DNA of 64,000 bases from assembly GCA_003194525.1 (NCBI GenBank), contig NBIV01000094.1:1-64000 (forward strand), given 5' to 3'. Below, piece by piece: positions 56,172-64,000 of the stretch (position 1 is its first letter; each line of letters opens with the position of its first letter). This DNA is from Gracilariopsis chorda (Eukaryota; Rhodophyta; Florideophyceae; Gracilariales; Gracilariaceae). The notes under the pieces were generated by a model. The model had not been told where the DNA came from, ran no database searches, and saw nothing but the letters and a program-made list of their open reading frames with translations. The position numbers were made by a program, and so were the translations under genes.

Positions 56172-56762
56172 TATGGTTAATGTATCAATCGGAGATGAAC
56201 AATGAAGAGAATGATATTTTCTAAGATGCTTCTTAAATGTTCTCCTATTGCCGACTCTTCCTTGCGAATGGCTCACAGTGCCAGCTTAACTTCGTCTAGT
56301 ATACCCTTGGTACCACTAATAGATCGATAAACAACTTCTGTCCAGAAAATATGTGCCTAACATTGCGACCGGTGAAGTATGCGCGCAGATTTCTGCTTCC
56401 AAATAGAGCAACGGAAGTTTGGACCACCTTGAGACATATTTGTGATACGACTTTCCTTCCCAGTTCAGGAAATACGAGAACAGACATGAATGGGGATCAA
56501 AACTTGTGTCTTGGATGTGTGTGTAGAGTCCCAACAATTCTTCTGTATAGACTCCAGGGTAAGCAGGGCCGTATCCATGACTGACTGCTTGGGCAAAAAG
56601 CACACTGACTTTGACTGAATGACTTCAACCTTTTGTAAGTAGTGCAGAAAATTAGTTACACTTAAAAGTAACTGCAATACATGAATTCAAGAGCGCTAAG
56701 ACGCCGTGAGTTGATCTTGAAGTTCTTTTTGTTTTTGCCGCCGGGTTCTGCTGTTTCATATA
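56172..56762. other. Unassigned sequence left of the pogo element
   Basis: About 590 bp, no gene supported. It ends in the TA target site of the pogo element. Confidence 0.35.
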
Positions 56763-56788
56763 CAGTGGGGTCTCATGAATAGCGCACC
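56763..56788 (+). repeat. Left TIR of the pogo element
   Basis: 26 bp, CAGT... to ...GCGCACC, partner of 58797-58822. The outer part differs from its partner and the inner 15 bp are identical. Confidence 0.85.
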
Positions 56789-56867
56789 TTTTTTTTAGTG
56801 CACTGACGAGATAGCGCACATAAAGGGGGCTTGTCACAGATGTTGCCACGTATACACGTATATCCAG

Positions 56868-58463
56868 TTGGCAAGGCAGAACACGCTGGTCATGTTTGGA
56901 GAGGTGCAAGCCACGATCAAACTCACCTCATCGCACAAATCAGCCATGGACATCACCTCCACAACCCCAAAGCTTCACCGCACACGCCTAACTCTCTCGC
57001 AGAAAGCCGAAGTACTGCGATGTCTCAAACAGGGCGCCAGTCATTCACAGCTACAAAACGATTTCGCTTGCTCGCGAAGGACGATCTGCCAGATCAAGGC
57101 ACAACGTGAGACCATTGAGAATGCCCTGCACACACCAAACAACGCATCCCGAAAGCCTTTCCACCTACCAAGATTCCTAAATATTGAACAACGTCTCTAT
57201 GAGTTTGTTCACATTGCCCGATCGGCTAAGTTGCCAATCTCTGCAGCCACATTACAATGCAAAGCAATTGATATCAGGGACAGCCTCATCGAGTCGGTAC
57301 AGACTGAAAAAGAGAAGGAAGAATTGGTTTCTTTCCAAGCTTCAAACAATTGGGTGCTGGGATTTACGAGGCGGCACGCCATGAGGTCTATTCGCCTGCA
57401 TGGCGAGGCTGGGAGCGTACCGCTCAGTATCGTTGCAACGGGCATAAGCAGGTTAAGGGAACAACTCAATGATTTTGACACGGATTGTATCTTCAATATG
57501 GACGAGACCGGCCTTTTCTTCAAGCTGTTTCCAAAGAGAACGTACGTCCTGCCAAGTGAAGACCGGAAGCGCTTGCGGGGAACCAAGGACATGAAGGCCA
57601 AAGCACGCGTGTCCGTCTTTGTGTGCACGGATTCTACCGGATTACACAAAGTGCTGCTGGCTATCATTGGAGCCGCCAAAAATCCTCGTTGCTTCCGGAA
57701 AGGAGAACCCGCAGTGACCTACTTCAGTCAGAAGAACGCCTGGTCAGATTCTGTAACGTATCGGAGATGGTTTCTAGAAGTTTTTATGCCCTATGTGAGA
57801 AGATATACGTCCAAGAAAGTGGCGCTTGTGATGGACAACTGTGGTCCGCACGCGAAAGATGTTCTGGATGTTAATGGTCAGGTTACAATATTCACCCTCC
57901 CACCTAATTGTACCTCTCTATTTCAGCCCATGGATATGGGCGTGATAGCTACCCTGAAGGCGAAGTACAAATCCAAACTCTTACGGAAGATATTAAGTAC
58001 TGTAAAGGACAAGAAGAAGCTACAACAAGCTGCAAAGAATATGAAACCGGGTATGAAAGGCCTGGATGAAGGTCACGATCCGCATATATTGGATGTCAGC
58101 GAGCTGCTTCGCTCTGCATGGGAAATTGTATCATCGAAGACTGTAGCGAGGTGTTGGACAAAGGCGGACATCTTGCCAAGATGCATGCAAGCTGATCTCG
58201 TTGGAGAGCACGGAAAAAGAGATCGCATAGATCACGCAGCTGGCGATGCTGAAGTGAGAGAACTCTGCACATTGTTGTCCAGTTTGAAGTTGGCTGCCTA
58301 CCCTGCTTCTGATGTCGCTACCGATTTGAACGGTTTGGACACTGAAGATGCAGAGTGTGTGAGAAAATGGGTTTCTATTGAAGATGATTTAGAAGTTAAG
58401 GAAGCTATGGTTAATGACTATCTTGATTCTCTTTACGACGAAAGTGGGTCACAAAAAGAGTGA
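56868..58463 (+). CDS. Pogo/Tigger (CENP-B-like) transposase
   Basis: 531 codons. Residues ~37-75 form a Psq/CENP-B-type helix-turn-helix ('LTLSQKAEVLRCLKQGAS', 'DFACSRRTICQIK'). A second, Tc5-type DNA-binding domain follows ('ISAATLQCKAIDI', 'ASNNWVLGFTRRH', ~125-175). The DDE_1 core has Asp212 ('FNMDETGLFF'), Asp323 ('LVMDNCGPH') and Asp356 ('FQPMDMGVIATLK'), giving DD32D spacing typical of pogo. The frame is open from TTG at 56868. The likely ATG starts are 56892 or 56946, the latter just before the first HTH. An in-frame TGA at 58461 ends it early: the same frame continues for 62 more sense codons ('DAVSGGASSEDDEEV' to 'YYLRKAKRVLYDV') to a TAA at 58650. That tail looks conserved, so the TGA is probably a recent nonsense change or is read through. 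The catalytic core is intact. Confidence 0.88.
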   Translation: MARQNTLVMFGEVQATIKLTSSHKSAMDITSTTPKLHRTRLTLSQKAEVLRCLKQGASHSQLQNDFACSRRTICQIKAQRETIENALHTPNNASRKPFHLPRFLNIEQRLYEFVHIARSAKLPISAATLQCKAIDIRDSLIESVQTEKEKEELVSFQASNNWVLGFTRRHAMRSIRLHGEAGSVPLSIVATGISRLREQLNDFDTDCIFNMDETGLFFKLFPKRTYVLPSEDRKRLRGTKDMKAKARVSVFVCTDSTGLHKVLLAIIGAAKNPRCFRKGEPAVTYFSQKNAWSDSVTYRRWFLEVFMPYVRRYTSKKVALVMDNCGPHAKDVLDVNGQVTIFTLPPNCTSLFQPMDMGVIATLKAKYKSKLLRKILSTVKDKKKLQQAAKNMKPGMKGLDEGHDPHILDVSELLRSAWEIVSSKTVARCWTKADILPRCMQADLVGEHGKRDRIDHAAGDAEVRELCTLLSSLKLAAYPASDVATDLNGLDTEDAECVRKWVSIEDDLEVKEAMVNDYLDSLYDESGSQKE

Positions 58464-58652
58464 GATGCAGTTAGCGGTGGCGCCTCGAGTGAAGATGATG
58501 AAGAAGTCTCATCGCAGAGTGCGCCCCATGTAACGTCCATGGCTGATGTTGGACGGGCCTTCCACGACTCCGAGGAGTACTATGAGCAGGCAGGTGTTGA
58601 TGAAGCTTTGTATTACCTGCGCAAGGCGAAGCGAGTTTTGTATGACGTGTAA
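58464..58652 (+). CDS. C-terminal tail of the pogo transposase beyond an in-frame TGA
   Basis: Acidic 'SSEDDEEVSSQ' followed by 'HDSEEYYEQAGVDEALYYLR', in frame with the transposase and ending in a natural stop. An acidic tail ending in such a helix fits the Tigger and CENP-B group. Confidence 0.6.
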   Translation, partial: DAVSGGASSEDDEEVSSQSAPHVTSMADVGRAFHDSEEYYEQAGVDEALYYLRKAKRVLYDV

Positions 58653-58796
58653 AATGAGGGAATCAAGTGGCGTAGGCGTCAGACATTGGTTATGGAACAT
58701 TTTACGGCTTCGTAAAGGATCATAATGGATCCCTGTTTAGTGCTCCTTTGATATCGCACATTCGATTTAGCGCACAATAATGCTGTTTGGCATGGG

Positions 58797-58822
58797 GGTG
58801 CGCTATTCATGATCATAGACTG
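58797..58822 (-). repeat. Right TIR of the pogo element
   Basis: 26 bp ending ...ACTG before the TA duplication. Confidence 0.85.
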
Positions 58823-60580
58823 TAGCAGCTTTGCTTGGTGTCAACGAATGTAGCTTTGATCATCTGGACTGTAGTGCTGAGGGAGAGAATCTTACAAAAA
58901 TGGTCGTAATAAACGCTGCTGTTCGCGAAGCAATCGAACTTGACAGCTCGATGTTCGGCGACTGAGAGCAATTTAGAGCAGTGTGTAGCCCCTTTTACCG
59001 TAACTTGTACGCAAACTTGCAAACGCATCCCAATAGAGACCTTTATGAAGCACAAAAGGGAAGCAAACAAACACCAAAAAAGTGTCAGCTCTTTGCCTTT
59101 CAATCGTATTGCAAGAGCCGTCTTGTCAGCACAAGCATCATGTGCCTCAGATGAGAGACTGTTCAAAAACTTCGGCAGAGTAGAAGTGAACCAAAGGCAG
59201 TCATTTCTTTCGGGAACACTCGCGGTGACTGCAGTTGTCTGTAAGTTTGTGCATGCTGAAGGGGGAAATTATTGCAAACATCCTTGTTGCAACCTAAGTC
59301 CTCTGCCTTTTACCGAACCGTGCACACTTAAGATATCTGAATACGCTTCTTGATACTCAGTAAATTAATCGTAAATCTTCAGTTGCACTTAAACGCAATG
59401 ACTATACCGCTGACTAAATTTGACTGACTACGTGCGAAAACCTATGACTAACTGACTTTGACCAACAAAAAAAGTAGTCAGAATTCGCCCCTGAGAATAA
59501 GTCTATTACAATTAATCACAAGGCTGTGTGGAGTAACGTTCTCACTAATGTTAGGTAGCAGTTCTAAGAGGCGGGCATTGTGGTTTTCACGGAGATCAGA
59601 TCAAGCGCTTAGGGCCTGTGATGCCAAGTGTTTCACCAGTAATAACCTCGGGAAACACATATAGTACCATATTGTGGACTCACAAAGATCGACATATATC
59701 GACAGGTGGGGTAGTACATGTACCCGAGGCCTCTATCATTGATAGTTCTCAAGTGACCCCCAATATGAATTCGTCGCAAAGTGACTTAGCACCACAGCTC
59801 CAGCGAGTCCACGCAGGTTTGAAGCTTCCATCATTTGTTGCAAAATGAAAGCACAAGGAGTTACGGTATGTGTTTAAGTGTCCGAAAAGGTAATGCTATG
59901 AGAGGAGCTTCAACTGCTCGTTCAGGGAAAGAAGTTAGTGTCAGAAGTAATAAGCTAATCTTAACGCTAACTGCGCTCCTTTTCTTAGCAGAGAAAATGG
60001 TTGAATCTTGATCATGTCTTATTTGGAGATTGGAGAGCGTTAACTAGGCGAGTGATATATTGTGATATATTTGGGATGAGAAGGTCAAGCCGCACGACTC
60101 TAGATCTGGTTCTTTTGGGTGCGCCGTGAGTGCGGCCAGTGGCGATCGCTGGGGGGGGGGGGGGCGTGTGAGCGGCTTATAGAACTGCATGCTCTTCACT
60201 AAAGGTTCTGTGTAGTGCAGTGTAGACTCGTCAGGCCGAAGCCCAATGCTCTAGTCATCCTTCATTGAAACCGTTCGCTTTTCACACTTCAATCTATTTC
60301 GCTCCGCATTTCGTTCTTTTTCCATCCCTCCCGCCCTTTTACTTTATGCGGTCATCGCATTCATCCTTTTAATCACAGTCGTTGTTTTGATTAATTCTAT
60401 ATCGCGCGAGGAAGAAAAAAAACAACGCATTGCAGCAGCACGGCTCGGTGCCGCCCGATATCTTCACATAATGCAATATATGATATATTTTCTCCTGAAA
60501 GAAATGCCTGCACCGCAACGCAGGCTTTCTCAAATATTGCAACATCTGGTTCTGGTTCGCGCACGAGCATAATAAATGTT
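58823..60580. other. Unassigned sequence, with a 14-G run
   Basis: About 1.75 kb without a supported gene. An uninterrupted run of 14 G lies at 60151-60164. A short AT-rich ORF-like stretch at 60369-60617 (minus) has a poly-Phe run and is probably compositional. Confidence 0.3.
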
Positions 60581-63330
60581 TGTTGGTGTATAGGTCTCTC
60601 ATTCTATTGGGGAGCACTAATGTTCAAGACACAAGAAAGCGAAAAAGCTATAGTTGCATATATGATTCAATCATCCAAGAACATCAATTCGAACCGGGGG
60701 TGCGCAAGCCCGAATTGGCAAGAAACGGAAAGAAAAGCATTAAAAAAGTGACTGTAGCCGTTTCCGGCTGCTTAGCCCTGGACGGAACCCAAAAAGGCTA
60801 CTTAAACCATATTTGTAGGTTACACTAGCGTAGGTATCTTATCAAACGCTTGCAGTTCCCAATTGGGGAACACGGTAGTGGTATTTAAGCCCCAAGAACA
60901 TCGCCTCTCAGTAAATCGAGGGATCGAACCTCACCTTTCAATCGACGAAAAACTCGCGTAGTTCGCCACAGTAATCACTGGATTCACTACAACACTTCGA
61001 CATTTAATTTCTTACGTTCGGTCGCGATGTCTGACACGCAGTCAACCCCTGAAAACGGCCACCACACGGATGGATCTACACGGAATTCACATACCAAAAA
61101 CCTTCTTTTTTTTCTACTTCCATCAATCATTGACGACTGGTGCGCACAGATTCCGCTTCAATTAGGAAGTGTTTTGGCTCTTATGAGCAGTATCGCAAGG
61201 AACTCTCCAATCGCGCTCTAAAACTTGCCGTAGTAGACTTTTCGACGACAGAACCAGTCTGACCGGTTAATCTCACATACTGCGTTGATCCGGAATGGCT
61301 AATGTCTATCGTTGACCTCAACCTCATACCGGATCTTTCTGATCCGGAAATGGTTACTGCTGATATGCTGCGTACATTTTTGGAACAGCGATCGCCGATT
61401 AAGCGGGCATCTGTTTCGCTCTCAGCTCTGAATGTGCTCATTTAGAAAGAACTTCGAATGGACATGTCCGAAACATACGCACCAATGCGTATGGAAAATC
61501 TATTCGCGTCCTATTTCTCGCTTCTGAGGCGACATGGAATGAAAGGGTTCACAACATGTCCACCCAAAACAGCAATTTGCCACATATTTTCTGCCGTGAA
61601 ACCGAAAGTTTTACGCACAAAGCTCAAATCAAACACTGCATTCTCTCACATGGAACTAAAAAAAGATTTAAACGGTTTGTTCAAACACGCCATGGCCGTG
61701 TCTTCGTCTTTTAACAAATTTGATAACAGCCCCACCTCCCGCGGCTCTATTTCTCGCTTCCGTAAAGATGGAAAAAGCTTATCGTCGGAGAAAACGGCTG
61801 GAAACTCCGCATCAAGCAGGGCACGCAGTGAGCAGCGCAAATTACGTTCACACAGCAGGCCTCCTTCCCCGTGCCCCCACCCACCGTGCAAGAAGAAGGA
61901 AATACGTGACTGGATCGATGACTGTGATTTATGTACTGATGAGGAGAAGCACGAATACAAGGCTGAGTTTGCGGGAAAGAAGGCCGCTGATGGACCTTCG
62001 AAATCCACACGCAGCTAGAAAAGCAAACAAGAGCCCAGCGAGAATAAGCGCACAGTAAAAAGACCGCAGCCCTCGAAAGCCTACCACCCAGCCCCTTCCT
62101 GCGTAAGCACAGTATCGGACGGCCAAACCTCCTTGGATGATACTGGAAGTTGTGACGACGGTACCGAAAACAGCATCGTGTCACCGAATCTCGCTGAGAA
62201 GGAAACACTAAAGGGCATTGGAAGAATTGCTGCCATAAAAACCACTCACCTCTCTGTCCCGCTGAAATCTGCTCCCAACCGGCAGAGCTTCGCATTTTCT
62301 AGGATATGGACAGCACTGCGCACAGTCTTGCATCTTTTTTCAGGCAGTCTGGCTTTGGTCAACATCACGTACTTGGTCGCGGATAATGACCTTTCATGCG
62401 AGGAGCTACTCATGGGCTGCCATGCTCTACGCCATCTTCGTGTAGACACGGAAACAATAGTGGACAAAAATCGGTTTGCCTTAAGTAATGCAGAATGTTC
62501 AGATCTAGAAAAACCTACAGTCGGTCCAGGTGAAGGTTACGTGAGTAGGTTATTGAACGCCAGATTACACAAAGATGCAAGCACCACAACTGCAATTCCC
62601 ATCAAACGACCGCAACCAAACCGTCCAAGAGTCCATTATCACGCAGAAAAGCATTTCCAGGACCCATTCCCAAATCCCTCGCTTCTTGACCCTCTCGGCA
62701 GCGACCAACACGACGAAATCAAGTCAGCTGTCAACAAAATGGTGGAGAACATGCGACACTCTGGCATGACCGATGGTAAGGTGACCAAACTGCGCAGCGC
62801 TCTGAAGGACAACCTGTACACCTTCCGAGTCTCTCTCTCAGCAGAACCACCGGCAGAAATCAGACCACTAAAGATCGAGTTATTTCTAGAATCCAAACCA
62901 GTCCGCGTCAGGCTTTGCAACTACTCGCAAGAGCAGCGAAAGGTTCTACAGCTCTTTGTCGAGGATGTCATTCGAACCCGAATGGCCTACCTAAACCCAA
63001 AATCTCTATGGGCCAGTGCCCGCTTGATTGTGCCGAAACCTGGCCCGGCTCGTTTCCGATTCACTGTCGACCTACGTCCAGTGAACAAGTACACCTTCAA
63101 GCATCAATTACTTATGCCAAACATCGAGCAGGAGCTTTTGAAACTCGCACACTCTAAATTCTTCGCCATTTTTGTTCTATCTCACGGATATTGGCAGTTT
63201 TCTCTTCACGAATACTCTCAGACTCTACAGTATTTCATAACACGAGACGGAATTTTTTCCCCAACGCGAGTCCTTCATGTAGTGCAATACCACGTGCGGA
63301 AAGGATCCCGCGACAGCGGCAAAGTCACTC
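60581..63330 (+). mobile_element. Broken Ty3/gypsy element, 5' part (continues beyond the window or is truncated)
   Basis: Plus-strand pieces: a gag-like start at 61027 ('MSDTQSTPENGHHTDG'), a gag C-terminal region at 61458-62018 with a Cys/His cluster ('CPHPPCKKKEIRDWIDDCD'), and a pol region at 62133-63359. The pol region has a divergent protease area and reverse-transcriptase text ('RFTVDLRPVNKYT', 'FVLSHGYWQFSL'). It is closest to the chromovirus at 26.4-32.0 kb. The left part, about 60.6-60.97 kb, is probably its 5' LTR (a TATTTAAG lies near 60880, and CCACA at 60966-60970 is followed by TGGATTC nine bases later), but this is not proven because the partner LTR is not in the window. Broken, with several breaks. 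Confidence 0.65.
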
Positions 63331-64000
63331 AAGGTGTCCGAGCTTTGCTCCCTTGGTGAGGACGGCTCAGAGGTAGAGCCCTCCGAATGTGACCGACACG
63401 AGTCGGATGTAGGGCCAAACGGTCACTTCTCGCACAGCGCACGGAGGTGTGGGGAGAATCGGATCTAGCGCTCGACGGACAGTCGATTAGTGTGCAACCC
63501 GGTGTTGCCGGTGGTCTGGTGGAATCCGCTGCATGCCGCGGGGTGGCTAGTACAACACCCACGAATGAGGGAACGATCCGTACAAAGGTATCCTCTAGGA
63601 CAAAGAAATGAGTGGTGGGGAGCGAGCCGCAAGGCGGGCGCAGAATCGTGACGAGCAGTAAATATCCCGAGAGGTCGGGGCCAAATCTGGACACAGGGCG
63701 GAGTAGAAACCGTCCGTATGACGGTAAACAGAAAAAGAAACAACAAAAGAAAACAGAATGTATTCCCTAAATAACGGTGATGTCACTCCTTGATGCGAAA
63801 GGGGGATGACAGAGCCAGATCGGTAGCAGCACTCCCCTACATTGGGGTCGTAGCCGTATACCAACGGTCAAAGTCAGAGCCAAGACCCTTGTTAAGGTGT
63901 ACTTCCGTCGGGTGGCGGCGAGTGCAGCCACCTAAGTACGCCCACTGTAGTGTGGGTTACTAACTAAAAATAACTAACTACCCCGGGTGCACCGGGCCTG
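63320..64000. repeat. LTR-like sequence related to solo LTRs A and B, cut by the window end
   Basis: It interrupts reverse-transcriptase coding text near 63320-63360. It shares with copy B, in the same order, the block 'GGCT(C/A)AGAGGTAGAGCCCTCC'-like text, a mid-part with GGGGAG and a distal part 'GGTGTACTTCCGTCGGGTGGCGGCGAGTGCAGCC...CTAAGTA'. Overall similarity is low, so it is a sister subfamily. The outer end is outside the window. Confidence 0.45.

Larger units (their letters stand above)
56763..58822 (+). mobile_element. Pogo/Tigger DNA transposon, near-complete (2060 bp)
   Basis: It begins CAGTGGGGTCTCATGAATAG, and the complement of its right end begins CAGTCTATGATCATGAATAG. The shared inner part CATGAATAGCGCACC is exact. 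Both ends are flanked by TA (56761-56762, 58823-58824), the target duplication of the Tc1/mariner-pogo group. A second short motif, AGCGCACA(T/A)AA, recurs near each end, perhaps a subterminal binding site. It encodes one transposase. Confidence 0.88.

Noticed and set aside
1-64000. CRISPR arrays, bacterial operons, riboswitches
   Set aside because: No regularly spaced identical repeats with unique spacers and no prokaryotic gene order. Introns and chromodomain elements show a eukaryotic genome.

Overview
This is a eukaryotic window with small GT-AG introns, TA- and 5-bp-duplicating transposons and chromodomain Ty3 elements. No tRNA, rRNA, CRISPR array or bacterial operon was seen. The taxon cannot be fixed from the sequence. 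A red alga or another TE-rich protist or alga is my best guess, at low confidence. Almost everything that can be recognised is mobile DNA, at many stages of decay.

Left region (1-11.4 kb): the most unusual part. A gene at about 0.95-3.26 kb encodes a bacterial-type class-beta DNA N4/N6 methyltransferase fused to a SET protein-methyltransferase domain. One 93-nt intron joins the SET halves. It is followed on the same strand by a large uncharacterised coiled-coil ORF (3.47-6.07 kb), and convergently by a Plavaka/CACTA-superfamily transposase (9.44-6.29 kb). To the right lie a ~120-bp-period array with splice-donor-like and CTGAC motifs, a 41-bp-arm hairpin, and a dense cluster of CTAG motifs that looks like a subterminal transposase-binding region. 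I read this as one large DNA transposon carrying its own epigenetic writer. Its left end lies outside the window.

Middle (11.4-26.4 kb): decayed DNA. It holds a minus-strand gag-like zinc-knuckle ORF, a piggyBac transposase relic with a C-terminal cysteine domain, a solo LTR, a small CPxC protein ORF, a second solo LTR, and a Mutator-like (MULE) relic.

26.4-32.0 kb: a complete-looking chromodomain Ty3 element with 445-bp LTRs and a GTTAC duplication. 32.0-33.7 kb: a decayed pogo-type transposase. 34.2-39.4 kb: a MULE with 109-bp terminal inverted repeats, Ulp1-protease and SWIM-like segments, and a MITE nested inside. 39.5-46.2 kb: a very young Ty3 element with 1063-bp LTRs. 46.3-47.3 kb: a second Ulp1 relic. 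47.8-54.1 kb: an old, broken Ty3 element with a solo LTR nested in it. 56.8-58.8 kb: a well-preserved pogo/Tigger element with TIRs and TA duplications. 60.6-64.0 kb: a broken Ty3 element interrupted by an LTR-like sequence that runs off the window.

The layers give a relative history: old MULE, piggyBac and Ty3 relics, then solo LTRs, then intact Ty3 insertions, the youngest having about 3 differences between its 1063-bp LTRs. No clear host housekeeping gene was found.
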